Assembly (NCBI GenBank): GCA_036499395.1
Contig: DASYDW010000031.1
Span: 1 to 64,000, forward strand
Direction of reading: 5' to 3'
Source of the DNA: Pirellulales bacterium
Lineage (GTDB): Bacteria; Planctomycetota; Planctomycetia; Pirellulales; JACPPG01
Length of the DNA stretch: 64,000 nucleotides
The position numbers were made by a program, and so were the translations under genes. Positions 7,400 through 16,448 of this stretch are shown here, in pieces (the stretch's first letter is position 1; every line of letters starts with the position of its first letter). The notes under the pieces were generated by a model. That model ran no database searches and was not told the origin of the DNA. It saw only the letters and a list, made by a program, of their open reading frames with translations.

Positions 7400-9703
7400 C
7401 TACTGCTCGATCGCATACAAGAGCACATTCAGCCCGATCCGTGCTGCCGAATCGCTGGAATAGCCGAAGCAGCCGGCCGTCTCGTGTTTCTCCAGCGCGC
7501 AGCTCAGATCGTAGCGCGAGAAAATTACTGCGTAACGATCTCCCAACTGCAAAACCTCGAGTTCCGGCTCGACTTCGCGCACGACTGCTTTTGCGCGACC
7601 ATCTTCGCCCGCAGGTGCCGCCTCGCGACGGGTCACGGTGCGCAGATCAAAGCCGCCGTATTTGGTCGTGAACACGGGATCGCCGGCCGTGATTTTTACG
7701 AACTGCTGATCCGGAAACATCGTGGTAAGTTCCTGTCGAAACGAGGCAGCGAACGCCTCGCTCGTGCAAATCGCATCGGCAAACAATACCCCGCCTCGCT
7801 GTAAATAAGTTTTCAGCTTGTTGCGCTCCGCATCGCTGAGCGTGAGTTTCTCGCGACCGTGCATGAACAGGATCGGGAATTCGAACAGCCGATCATCCGC
7901 CAGCCCCAACTCGCGATCGTCGGTGTTTGCCCGTAATCCCAGTTCGCCGGATAGAAACCGCAGCAAGTTCGGAAGCGCTAAAGGCGCCAGGTTGCCGCCG
8001 CCCGAGTGTTTGACCGTGGCCACGTAGAGCTTGGCGCGATCGAAGGCTTCGCGCTGGCTGATGCCGGCCAGTTGCGGCAGATCGAGTTTGAACTTCGGAT
8101 CACGATTCGTGGCGTAGGCCAGCACATTGACGCCGATCTTCTTCGCCGCGTCGATCCGCGCTTCCATATCGCCGCCGTATTTTCGCTCGCGGTGCGGACG
8201 TGCCAGTTCCCAATAACAGGAAAGATTCTCCGGGCAATACGCCACGCAGGTGCGGCAGCCCAGGTCGATACCCCATAGCGGGCGGTGATATGGGGCATCG
8301 ATCGGCTGTTCGGCACTCCAGATCGGATGCTCGGGGGGCAATAGTCGCAGCTTATATTCCGGCTCGGGAAAGACGCGTTCCATCAAGGCGCGAAAGCCAC
8401 GGTCGAATTCTTCTCCTTTGCAGACAGCATCGGCGAAGATGAAGCCGCCACGATTGATGTAGTCGCGCAGCATGCGCGCTTGCGGGTCGCTGAACTCAGG
8501 CGCGACCTCGCCACACAGGTACAAAACCGGCGCTTCGAGCAGATCTTCGGTTGCGGCCACATCGGCGTCGATGATTTGCCAGGTCAGATCGCGCTGCCAG
8601 CATTTCTCGGCATACGTCACGACGTTGGCCAGGTCCTTGCGATGATGATTCCAGTCGTGCTGCGGCTGATGCTTCAGTTTGGCGGCCACGACCGGGCGTC
8701 GCCCCTTAGCCAGGAACAGAATCGCAAAGCTGGTGCCGATGTTCGGATTGATACGGCCGAGCCCTTTTTCGATCCATGCGCCGGTCACCCTGTCCTGTTG
8801 CTCGATCAGCACCTCGGACCCTTCGCGATACCAATCGTGGGCGCCGATCAATCGCTGATTCGTCAATCGCCCGGCCCGTTCGAGTCCGTAAAGGTAGTAG
8901 AGAGGCCACATGTTGTTGTTAGGATTCGCGCGCACCGAGAAATGTTTTGACAGCCAATCCATGGCTTGATCCACCGAGCCGTGCTGCCGCTGCGGCCGGC
9001 AGCAGCGCGCGTTATTTCCTTCGACCGTCGCGTCCCCTTCCTCCAGCACATCCAAGGCCAGCGCCACGGCGCCGATGCCCGCACAGGTCATGCTGCCCGT
9101 CCCTTGATCGCCGGGCTGATAACCCCACGAGCCGTCGGAGTTTTGTGATTGGCTCCAATGGCTAAGCGCGGCGCGGAGCGTGTGCGGATTCACGGCCACG
9201 CCGGCCCGCTGCGCTTCGTAGAGCGCTAGGATGGCAAATTGCGAATTCGAGTTGTCGCCGTTCCCGAGCGGATAGCTCCACATGCCGCGGTGCGCCGCAT
9301 CGCGCTTCTGCTGCTCTTCTAGCCAGCGCACATTGCGGCGAAGTAGCTGGATGTCCTTTTCCGGCTCGGCGATGGCGAACACCATCGTCTGCAGCGCCGT
9401 GGGATAGTTGGCCACTGGCGGCACCTGTCGCAAAATATTAAGCGCCAACTGAATTTGCGGGTCGTTCGTCGGCACGCCGGCGTTCAACATTGCCAGCGTG
9501 CAGAGCGATGTGACGCCTCCGGCCATGACCGGCGCGACTTCTTGCCACGAGCCGTCAGGGAATTGCTGCCGGCGAAGATAAGTGACACCACGGTCGATGG
9601 CGACGCGCACTTGCTCGGCCGTGACCTCGGCCTGCGCCTCGGGCGCTGCGCTTGCGACGAGATACAGCACCGCTGTCAGCCACAGCAGCGGCCGGCTAGC
9701 CAT
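7400..9703 (-). CDS. Secreted DUF4159 protein with terpene-cyclase-like repeats
   Basis: This 767-aa protein starts with a signal peptide (residues 1-25, ending AQAE). Residues 30-330 are alpha-toroid repeats like those of prenyltransferase/squalene cyclase proteins: Q-x-x-D-G-S-W blocks such as QQFPDGSWQ, WSYP and NSDGSWGYQPGD recur. Two DUF4159 domains follow (about 330-550 and 555-765); the second has the RGGVLFADAICTSEAF block that mirrors RGGFIFADAVCKGEEF in the first. The domain combination is familiar from planctomycetes but its function is unknown. It carries no obvious catalytic residues and probably works in the periplasm as a scaffold or binding protein. Confidence 0.82.
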   Translation of the reverse strand: MASRPLLWLTAVLYLVASAAPEAQAEVTAEQVRVAIDRGVTYLRRQQFPDGSWQEVAPVMAGGVTSLCTLAMLNAGVPTNDPQIQLALNILRQVPPVANYPTALQTMVFAIAEPEKDIQLLRRNVRWLEEQQKRDAAHRGMWSYPLGNGDNSNSQFAILALYEAQRAGVAVNPHTLRAALSHWSQSQNSDGSWGYQPGDQGTGSMTCAGIGAVALALDVLEEGDATVEGNNARCCRPQRQHGSVDQAMDWLSKHFSVRANPNNNMWPLYYLYGLERAGRLTNQRLIGAHDWYREGSEVLIEQQDRVTGAWIEKGLGRINPNIGTSFAILFLAKGRRPVVAAKLKHQPQHDWNHHRKDLANVVTYAEKCWQRDLTWQIIDADVAATEDLLEAPVLYLCGEVAPEFSDPQARMLRDYINRGGFIFADAVCKGEEFDRGFRALMERVFPEPEYKLRLLPPEHPIWSAEQPIDAPYHRPLWGIDLGCRTCVAYCPENLSCYWELARPHRERKYGGDMEARIDAAKKIGVNVLAYATNRDPKFKLDLPQLAGISQREAFDRAKLYVATVKHSGGGNLAPLALPNLLRFLSGELGLRANTDDRELGLADDRLFEFPILFMHGREKLTLSDAERNKLKTYLQRGGVLFADAICTSEAFAASFRQELTTMFPDQQFVKITAGDPVFTTKYGGFDLRTVTRREAAPAGEDGRAKAVVREVEPELEVLQLGDRYAVIFSRYDLSCALEKHETAGCFGYSSDSAARIGLNVLLYAIEQ

Positions 9704-9873
9704 CGAGAATGCTCCGCGAGAAGAAAGTGCGGCAATGAATGTTCCGCCCTTATCTTACAGTCGCGAAAACCGCTGCGACAATGCGCAGAATGTAAAAGTG
9801 GTGGTATGGAAAGCCAATTCCTGCTTGCGAAACGGCAAGATAGAAGAGAGACGATACCTATCATCATTCTCTG

Positions 9874-11226
9874 CTATTCTTCCTCGATGACCTCGATGCG
9901 GCCTGTTCGTTTTGCTTCGACCAGCGCCGCGTGGTCGCGCTCGGTCTGATCGGCGTATGCCAGGGCGAATTTCGAAATCGCCTCGTCGAACTTTTCGCTG
10001 CCTCCCAGATAGCCACTGATTGTTGCCGCGTCGCCCCCTTTGGCATGCGCCCGAGCCAACGACCAGCCGCAGATCGCTGCATAGCGCCCCAGCCCGGTCA
10101 CTTCGGCGTCATCGAGCGGGATGGAATACTTCATGTCGCGCATTTGCCGCACGTAGTAGTCATGGCCGTCGCGCGAGCGCAGCCATCCCAGGAAGATGTC
10201 GCTGGCGGTCTGCATAACCCGCTGGCCGACAACGACCCGCTGTCCCTGGTTCTGGAAGGGTGATTTCGCGACGTACGGTTCCAGAACCGAGGGGCGCGCC
10301 TCCTTGATCTGCAACAACAGCGGATTGCGGTCGTCACACACCAACAGCGCGACGAAGCAGCGCGTACCGACGCTGCCGACCCCGACGACTCGCATGGCGA
10401 AATCATCCAAGCGGTAGCGGTCGAACAGCAGACGGCGATCCTCCGTCAAGGACGCGCGATATTGTTCGATGCCCTCGTCGAGCGTTGTTCGGTAGCGATC
10501 CTCGGCAATGCGCGTGACGACCGGTAGATTTTCCACGAAGCGATGCCGCCCGTCGATTTCTTCGGCGATTTTCGGCAGCAACCGTTCGGCGACGCGGCCG
10601 CGCGCCTTGGCGACCATCTTTTCGCGCCGCTCGCGCGCCTCGGCGTCGGGCGCGTTTTCGACCAGCTCATCGGCACATACACGAAAGTACCAGATCTCGA
10701 GCGGGCTCATCGTCGAGAATTCTCGCAGATGCTCGCGATACGATTGCGCGCACTGCTGGGCGATTTCCGCGCACTGTTGCTCGGTGAATCCGTTGGTTCG
10801 TCCGGCCAGAACGACACTCGCCGCGAGGCGCTTCAGATCCCACTCCCACGGTCCGCACAAAGTTTCGTCGAAATCGTTGATGTCGAAAACCAGATTCCGT
10901 TCGGGCGTGCCGAACAACCCGAAGTTCGCCAAATGGCAGTCGCCGCAGACCTGCAGAACCAGGCCTGTCGCGGGCGTTTGGGCGAGGTCGTAGGCCATCG
11001 TCACGGCCGCGCCGCGCAAAAAGGCGAACGGACTGCGCAGCATGCGTCCGTAGCGCAGCGGCGTCAGGCGTGATAGCCGCCCACGATTCGACGATTCCAA
11101 AAGTTCGACCGGATCGCGCCGCTCGTTGGCCGTCGACCAGTCGGCGTGCGCGGTGCGCGGCAGAGCGCTGCGCAACGCCTTGCCGGCCGCCAGCCGTTCT
11201 TCCCAACCGAGCGATTGTGTCGACAT
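9874..11226 (-). CDS. DUF2252 family protein
   Basis: This 450-aa protein matches the DUF2252 family, which has a distant aminoglycoside-phosphotransferase/kinase-like pattern: VCGDCHLANFG near residue 94, FDINDFDE just after, and a W-D-L-K-R-L-A-A helix. The C-terminal third has YYVRQMRDMK and GW-LARAHAK blocks. The start at 11226 (MSTQSLGWEE) is chosen over an upstream ATG at 11328 because a G-rich ribosome site lies about 12 bases before it and the extension is low-complexity. The biochemical role of the family is not established. The downstream region to DUF4159 is 170 bases without recognisable signals. Confidence 0.85.
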   Translation of the reverse strand: MSTQSLGWEERLAAGKALRSALPRTAHADWSTANERRDPVELLESSNRGRLSRLTPLRYGRMLRSPFAFLRGAAVTMAYDLAQTPATGLVLQVCGDCHLANFGLFGTPERNLVFDINDFDETLCGPWEWDLKRLAASVVLAGRTNGFTEQQCAEIAQQCAQSYREHLREFSTMSPLEIWYFRVCADELVENAPDAEARERREKMVAKARGRVAERLLPKIAEEIDGRHRFVENLPVVTRIAEDRYRTTLDEGIEQYRASLTEDRRLLFDRYRLDDFAMRVVGVGSVGTRCFVALLVCDDRNPLLLQIKEARPSVLEPYVAKSPFQNQGQRVVVGQRVMQTASDIFLGWLRSRDGHDYYVRQMRDMKYSIPLDDAEVTGLGRYAAICGWSLARAHAKGGDAATISGYLGGSEKFDEAISKFALAYADQTERDHAALVEAKRTGRIEVIEEE

Positions 11227-11281
11227 GATGTTGCGCGACCCCCCTTGCGGCCGTCGGGGGGAGCTTGCCCCGTTTCGCGAC

Positions 11282-11665
11282 TTACTGCCCAGGCAACTGC
11301 CCGCGCCAGTAGAAAAATGAGACGGCAAACACGATCAAAAGATCAAGCAGGAACGACTGTCGCGCGTAGGCGCGAATCGGCTGCGTACAGACGTAGATAT
11401 CGCAATCGGGTGCCTTGATTCGCCCACGCACGATTTGCAGAAGCCCCAGCATGGGCACCGCCGCCATCAAAGCGAACAGTACATCGACGCGAACATGGAA
11501 AACCGGATCTTTTTGGATATACGCGAAGAGCGCGATTGTCATCGTCACGAAGATCGCTTGGAGCGAAATGACCTCGCGATACGAATTTGCTTGGCTGACC
11601 GGGGGAACGGCATCCTCCGGCAGCGTCCGAAGCTCCGAGATCAACGACCGGCAAAAGTCGAGCAT
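11282..11665 (-). CDS. Small three-helix membrane protein
   Basis: From the ATG at 11665 this reads as 127 aa (MLDFCRSLISELRTLPEDAV) with three hydrophobic segments: VISLQAIFVTMTIALFAYI, LFALMAAVPMLGLLQIV and FLLDLLIVFAVSFFYW. The same frame continues upstream to 12001, but that extension would overlap the start of the divergent secreted protein and has no recognisable content, so the internal start is preferred. No family is recognised. It lies 55 bases upstream of the DUF2252 gene on the same strand and may be co-transcribed. Confidence 0.6.
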   Translation of the reverse strand: MLDFCRSLISELRTLPEDAVPPVSQANSYREVISLQAIFVTMTIALFAYIQKDPVFHVRVDVLFALMAAVPMLGLLQIVRGRIKAPDCDIYVCTQPIRAYARQSFLLDLLIVFAVSFFYWRGQLPGQ

Positions 11666-11989
11666 CGTTCTGCGTACCACCTTTGGGAAGCCACGATTGC
11701 GAAAACGCCCAATGTTCGTACCCGGCAACGGCTGCGTCAAGTTACCAGTTACAGCCCATGTATCCGACTGCGAAGCCAAGTGTTGCCACACACGATCGGC
11801 ACTGGATGATCCCCCGCGAACCAATCCGGCAAAAGCGCAGCCACGGCGCTGTGGTGAATTTGCCTGTTCTACCGTTCCACGGCAGACGGAACACGATTTG
11901 CAAAACGGAGAGGTGGTGTTCCATTTTGCGCCTTTCAGTATTTGCGATTCCAACGGTCTGGCGCTGGAACCGCCCAGGAGGATCTTGCC

Positions 11990-13411
11990 ATGCTTCGTCA
12001 TTTACAACTAATCGCTCTCCTGTTCGCCGCGATCGCACCGGCCGAAACGGCGCTAGCCCAAAAGGGAGCGGCGCCACGCTTCGGCTGGCAGCCGTCGCAA
12101 GGCAATGCGGCGTTACGGCCCAACGTCCTTGAGGCCAATAAGCCGGTCGCGATGACCAATAAGATCATGCAGCCGGTTCCGCTGTCGGCGGATTCCCAAC
12201 GGCATGCGTTGGCAAGTATCGATAAAAACGTAACGAGCCAGCTCGCGGCCGTGGCCGAGAAGCTGAAGGGGGCGTTGCCCGACGAGTTGGCGATGCTTAC
12301 CAAGACCAGCGGCTGGACGACCGAAGACCAGCAGGCGCTCGTGGGCGCGCTGCGAGCGGGCAATCCGACGGCGGTCTACGAAACATGGGTCAAAGGCAAC
12401 CCACGAGACATCGCTGGAGCCGAGTTGGCCGCACATCAGGCCGACGCCAGGCGTTTGATCGGTCGACTGTCGCAGGATATCGAAAAAAATAAGGCCGGCC
12501 TGAAGCAGGACGTTGCGGACTTTGACGTGGCGCTCAGCAAGATCGCCGGCGCGACGCCCGCCGTTGCTGAACTTGGCCCAACCGTGAAGAATTTGAAAAC
12601 GTGGATCGAAGCACGCCGATTGATCGAAGCCGCCACGCCCGGCAAGGGGCCGGTCGCCAAGCTTCCTAACGGTAATGACGTAACGCTCGTGTTCGATCCC
12701 GCTCTCGCACGCGGCGTGGCGATTGTTCTGAGTGACGAGGCGATTTTAATTGGCCACGAAGGGGATCCGGCGCTGACGATCACTACCGGTAACGCCGCCG
12801 AGGCCCTGGGCTTGCCGATCGTCACCGGCACGCCGCTCGCCGAAGAGGAGGGAGTTGAAGTGACCGACGGTGTGTTGCTCGTGAATCCGGCCAACTCGCA
12901 GGGAACGCTCAATTACAACATTAACGGGAATCACTATGTGGCCGAGCCGGGCATGACGCAAAAACTAGCGCCGCGCGCCAATGGGCGCGAGTGGGTTGTG
13001 GAGTTTGATCGCGGCGCCACGTTCGGCAGCGCTACGTACAAGCTCGCCCCGGGTACCTATAACTTCACCCCGACCGACCAAGGCTGGCAACTCTATCGCC
13101 AGCGCTATGAGGTGGTTCTTGATAATTCGCAAAGCGATCAGGAGTTCAATTACATCTTCCGGGGCGAGGATCAGATGGTGCCAGCCGGCGGATCAAGAAC
13201 CCTCAGCTCGACGTATCCGATCGTCGTACGTTTCGACCGGGGCAACGGGAGCGACTTCGTGACTAAGTCGACGTCGCTGGCGGTCGGCAACTTGCAGATC
13301 GGCGTGAATCCGACCGACAACTTGTGGGATCTATTTCCAACGAGTGCCAATCATCGCGAGGCCTCGAATTTGAAACCCTTCGATGCGGATCGCGGTGCAA
13401 GTGTGAAATAG
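11990..13411 (+). CDS. Secreted protein of unknown function
   Basis: A perfect AGGAGG (11976-11981) precedes the ATG at 11990, giving 473 aa with a signal peptide (residues 1-23, ending TALA before QKG). The middle (about 90-220) is helical, with repeated A/L/K-rich segments. The C-terminal half contains beta-rich sequence around ATYKLAPGTYNFTPTDQGW, followed by a block with DNSQSDQEFNYIF. No catalytic motif is recognised. The C-terminal portion resembles the uncharacterised beta domains that planctomycete surface proteins often carry. A strong terminator follows 33 bases after the stop, so it is monocistronic. Confidence 0.75.
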   Translation: MLRHLQLIALLFAAIAPAETALAQKGAAPRFGWQPSQGNAALRPNVLEANKPVAMTNKIMQPVPLSADSQRHALASIDKNVTSQLAAVAEKLKGALPDELAMLTKTSGWTTEDQQALVGALRAGNPTAVYETWVKGNPRDIAGAELAAHQADARRLIGRLSQDIEKNKAGLKQDVADFDVALSKIAGATPAVAELGPTVKNLKTWIEARRLIEAATPGKGPVAKLPNGNDVTLVFDPALARGVAIVLSDEAILIGHEGDPALTITTGNAAEALGLPIVTGTPLAEEEGVEVTDGVLLVNPANSQGTLNYNINGNHYVAEPGMTQKLAPRANGREWVVEFDRGATFGSATYKLAPGTYNFTPTDQGWQLYRQRYEVVLDNSQSDQEFNYIFRGEDQMVPAGGSRTLSSTYPIVVRFDRGNGSDFVTKSTSLAVGNLQIGVNPTDNLWDLFPTSANHREASNLKPFDADRGASVK

Positions 13412-13444
13412 CGATCGTCTTGTCCGACGCCGCGGTTGCTTTCG

Positions 13445-13490
13445 ACGCCGACGTATCGCTCGATGAAGCGATGCGTCGGCGTTTTCTTTT
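13445..13490. terminator. Strong Rho-independent terminator
   Basis: ACGCCGACG (13445-13453) and ATCGCT (13455-13460) pair with AGCGAT (13467-13472) and CGTCGGCGT (13474-13482), interrupted by one T-G wobble, around a six-base loop. TTTCTTTT follows. It ends the secreted-protein gene that stops at 13411. Confidence 0.85.
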
Positions 13491-13829
13491 GACGTGGCTT
13501 TGAGCCAAATACTCCCCACACGACCATAGGCTTGCCGTCTGAAGAAACGACCAATGTCGCCCCAACGGGGGCCGGGCGACGCCGTTTCGTCGGTCGACCC
13601 TTGACAGCATCCGCAGACTATTGGACGCGGCCGGCGATTCGCGGTACTGTCGATGGATGCACTAGGGCGAGGGCAGAAGGCCCGGTTTCTGCTGCAGGTT
13701 TCCGTCGGGGTAGCCGATAATACCCTCGCCTTGAAGGAGTGGAGCGCAAGACCACAAAGCAGGCACTTTTATGAGAGCTGTCCCTATCAGGGTGCACTCC
13801 TAAGATTTGCCGCCTCGAAGTCAGGATGC
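13491..13829. other. Intergenic stretch, no gene seen
   Basis: A TTGACA hexamer at 13601-13606 could be a -35 element, but no well-spaced -10 follows. No RNA or supported coding frame was seen, other than the in-frame upstream extension of the small secreted protein. Confidence 0.4.
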
Positions 13830-14168
13830 ATGAACATGGCAGAGTTCCAGCATTCATTACGGCTGTTCCTGCGGTTGAGCTTCTTCTCGCTCAGCCTGCT
13901 AGCGATCGCGATACCGACGAGCTTCGACGTATTCGCCCCTCTCACCGCGGCGAGGGAAACGGACAGCGAAGAGGGCTCGTCGGAATCCGAGACCGAGTGT
14001 TCTCCCCTGATGGAAGAAGCTCTCGGCCGACGCCTGATCACCGATCAAGTGGCGTGCGGCGATGCGACATTGCCGCCGGCGCATGGGCAAGCCCCCAAGG
14101 CGCGCTCAACTCGCATCCCTTCTCGCTCCGAAGCCCATAACGGCTGCGGGTCTACGCTGCGCTGTTAA
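13830..14168 (+). CDS. Small putative secreted or anchored peptide
   Basis: From ATG at 13830, with AGGA just upstream (13823-13826), this encodes 112 aa: a short polar lead, a strong hydrophobic helix (residues 11-30, LFLRLSFFSLSLLAIAIP) and then a polar tail with an acidic patch (ETDSEEGSSESETE, residues 42-55) and four cysteines. This is the pattern of an exported small protein. An upstream in-frame extension to 13653 lacks a ribosome site. No family recognised. The carbonic anhydrase gene follows 327 bases later. Confidence 0.45.
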   Translation: MNMAEFQHSLRLFLRLSFFSLSLLAIAIPTSFDVFAPLTAARETDSEEGSSESETECSPLMEEALGRRLITDQVACGDATLPPAHGQAPKARSTRIPSRSEAHNGCGSTLRC

Positions 14169-14495
14169 AGCGCGCCCCTTCTCTTCAGTCACGTCGTGAA
14201 CTGTACGGCCAAGCCCCTGGTTTTTGGCTAGCGACGATTCGCGAAGTCTTTGCTGTAGCCAAGGCTTCGGATCCACGTCGCGACGAGGCCCATTCTCGGA
14301 CGTGATCCTCACGCAGGTTCATTCTCGCTGCGCGCTTAGTTTGTCGTTCGGGCGACAGTTCTGGCGCCGCTCTTATCACGTTCCTTGCCAACCAACGCTC
14401 TTAAGGGGGCGCGCGGAAGCCCCTGGAAAATCGAGCGAAGTGCTGCGCACGACAATCGCACGTTCCAAATTTGCCATCACAAAGGGAGTTATCTC
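14169..14495. other. Intergenic stretch upstream of carbonic anhydrase
   Basis: These 327 bases contain no supported gene. AAAGGGAG (14481-14488) is the ribosome-binding site of the following gene. No convincing promoter or RNA structure was identified by eye. Confidence 0.4.
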
Positions 14496-15188
14496 ATGTG
14501 CCAACTCATCAACGGTATTCGCCGTTTCCAAAGAGAAGTGTTTGTGCCCCAGCGAAAGTTCTTTCAGGAGCTAGCTCAAGGACAGCAACCGTCGGCAATG
14601 GTCATCACGTGCTCGGACGCGCGCATCGATCCTGCGCTGCTGATGCAGACGCGCCCCGGCGAGCTATTCGTCGCTCGCAATGTCGGCAACGTAGTACCGG
14701 TTTACGATCGATTGCGTCCCGATGCCATCGCGGCGGCGGTGGAGTTCGCCGTGGTCGGCCTGCAGGTTCAACAGATCATCGTGCTGGGACATTCGCAGTG
14801 CGGGGCGGCCACCACGTATCTCGATGATCGGACAGGTCCTCGGTTCCCCATCATGCGGCGCTGGTTGCGCCATATGAAGCCGCTGCGCAACGCGGACCTG
14901 CCGCCGGCGCATGAGACTGCGGGTGAACGCCTGGACGCCTTCATTCGGCACAACGCCATCGTGCAACGTGACCATCTACTGAGCCATCCCGCGGTGCTCG
15001 ATGCCGTCTCGCGCCGGGGTCTGGAACTGCACGCCTGGGTGTACGAGCTACAAAGCGGTCGAGTATTAGCTCACGACGCTGCTCTCGACGAGTACGTCGC
15101 ATTGGGCGAGCGATCCACGCACGACGTCCCGAGTGGCGATACCTGCGCCGCACAGGCGGGAGCGTCGGACGAATCGTGGTGGTCGTAA
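14496..15188 (+). CDS. Beta-class carbonic anhydrase
   Basis: This 230-aa protein interconverts CO2 and bicarbonate. The zinc ligands are C39, H99 and C102 in CSDARIDP and HSQCGA, with the D41-R43 dyad next to the first ligand, as in beta-CAs. The ATG at 14496 follows an AAAGGGAG ribosome-binding site; the frame extends upstream to 14385 but without such a site. The C-terminal 30 residues are polar and variable. The bestrophin gene begins 56 bases downstream with its own ribosome site, and a terminator follows it, so the two form a likely two-gene operon. Confidence 0.93.
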   Translation: MCQLINGIRRFQREVFVPQRKFFQELAQGQQPSAMVITCSDARIDPALLMQTRPGELFVARNVGNVVPVYDRLRPDAIAAAVEFAVVGLQVQQIIVLGHSQCGAATTYLDDRTGPRFPIMRRWLRHMKPLRNADLPPAHETAGERLDAFIRHNAIVQRDHLLSHPAVLDAVSRRGLELHAWVYELQSGRVLAHDAALDEYVALGERSTHDVPSGDTCAAQAGASDESWWS

Positions 15189-15244
15189 CACACGTGGTCG
15201 AGGCTCGACCGAGTTGCAATAGAATTAAAAATGAGGTGACTATT

Positions 15245-16201
15245 ATGTGGAAAACATCGTTCTGGAACGAGGCCCTGGCGTTGCGCGGATCGGTCACGCC
15301 GCTGGTGGCCCCCTGCGTCGCCGCTTTTGGTGCCTACACACTGCTGCTCTGCCTGTTGCACCTGGCCACACCGCTCGAGATTGACGTGCCGATCGCGCCC
15401 GCCGAAGTCGTGGGGGCAGCATTGGGCGTGGTGCTGATTATGCGCACCACGGCAGGTTACGAACGCTGGTGGGAAGGGCGCAAAGCGTGGGGTGGAATTG
15501 TGAACCAATCGCGAAATCTGGCGATCATTGCGCTGGAGTACGGGCCGAACGACGCTGTCTGGCGGCAGCGTATTGTGCGGCAGGTGGCCGCTTACGCGCA
15601 TGCGGTTCGCATTAGCTTACGCCGCGAAACCGATTATGGCGCACCGATCGCGCTGCTGGATCCCGCGCAGGGGGTGGCCCTTGGCACGGCCCGATTTGTA
15701 CCCTGTCGAGTAGCCCGCTTGATCGCGCAATCGCTGCGCCAGGGAACGCATTCCCGTGGCTTAAGCGGATTCGCCTTTCTCGAGGCCGAACGTCAGTTGG
15801 CCCAATTGGTGGATAACCTCGGCATCTGCGAGCGGATTCGCGATGCACCGCTGCCACGCGTCTGTGCGATCAAGATCCGCCGCTTTCTGTTACTGTTCCT
15901 CGGCATTTTGCCGTTGGCGCTGTTGAACAAGGCCGGCTGGTTGACACCGCTGTATACGATGCTGGCCGCGTACGCGTTGTTGTCGCTCGATCAGTTGGGC
16001 ATTGAGCTGCAGAATCCCTTCGCCAAATCGCGCCTCAGCCATTTGCCCTTAGATAATATTTGCCGCTCGATCGAAGAGAGTCTGACGGCACTGGCGGCTG
16101 ACGATGCGGCCGAACCACACGGCGGCGAGCATTCACAGGCTCCGCCCCCGCTGCCAGACTACACGAGCCTGTCGACCTTTCCGATAAGCGCCAGAGCGTG
16201 A
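15245..16201 (+). CDS. Bestrophin-family anion channel
   Basis: This 318-aa membrane protein belongs to the bestrophin/UPF0187 (YneE) family of pentameric anion channels. Typical blocks are RTTAGYERWWEGRKAWG with NQSRNLA, the ERIRDAPLP segment, and ELQNPFA near the end of the core. Helices are near residues 20-45, 52-68, 210-230 and 235-255. The ATG at 15245 is preceded by GAGGTG. It directly follows the carbonic anhydrase gene. In algae, bestrophins conduct bicarbonate toward carbonic anhydrase; the same coupling is inferred here from adjacency only. Bacterial homologues have also been described as cation channels, so ion preference is open. Confidence 0.88.
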   Translation: MWKTSFWNEALALRGSVTPLVAPCVAAFGAYTLLLCLLHLATPLEIDVPIAPAEVVGAALGVVLIMRTTAGYERWWEGRKAWGGIVNQSRNLAIIALEYGPNDAVWRQRIVRQVAAYAHAVRISLRRETDYGAPIALLDPAQGVALGTARFVPCRVARLIAQSLRQGTHSRGLSGFAFLEAERQLAQLVDNLGICERIRDAPLPRVCAIKIRRFLLLFLGILPLALLNKAGWLTPLYTMLAAYALLSLDQLGIELQNPFAKSRLSHLPLDNICRSIEESLTALAADDAAEPHGGEHSQAPPPLPDYTSLSTFPISARA

Positions 16202-16206
16202 CCGGC

Positions 16207-16232
16207 AACTGTCGCGTAACCGACAGTTCTTT
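16207..16232 (+). terminator. Rho-independent terminator after bestrophin
   Basis: AACTGTCG (16207-16214) pairs perfectly with CGACAGTT (16221-16228) around a six-base loop and is followed by CTTTT. It begins six bases after the bestrophin stop codon and closes the carbonic anhydrase-bestrophin unit. Confidence 0.8.
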
Positions 16233-16332
16233 TAGGCCTAAAATCGGGCCGAATTGACATCGTAAACGCAATTAAGCCTGCATGCAGTGACTGCCACGCA
16301 GCCCTAGGGAACAGGCCGTAAAAAAACTGACG

Positions 16333-16360
16333 TTGCCTCGGTTGAGGTCCGCATTAAACT
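16333..16360 (+). promoter_or_regulatory. Candidate sigma70-type promoter
   Basis: TTGCCT (16333-16338), a 16-base spacer and TAAACT (16355-16360) lie about 90 bases upstream of the membrane-protein start at 16449. The elements match the consensus at four of six positions each. Confidence 0.35.
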
Positions 16361-16448
16361 CCCATCCTCGTGGTCTGGTTCCGAGCCTGTGCTGGCAGCG
16401 GCCGCCATGCTGCGAAAATCTCGTCTGCCAATCGAAGGAACGCCGTTC

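Noticed and set aside
11666-12001. N-terminal extension of the small membrane protein to 12001
   Set aside because: It would overlap the AGGAGG and start of the divergent secreted gene, and its sequence carries no structure; the ATG at 11665 gives a compact three-helix protein.
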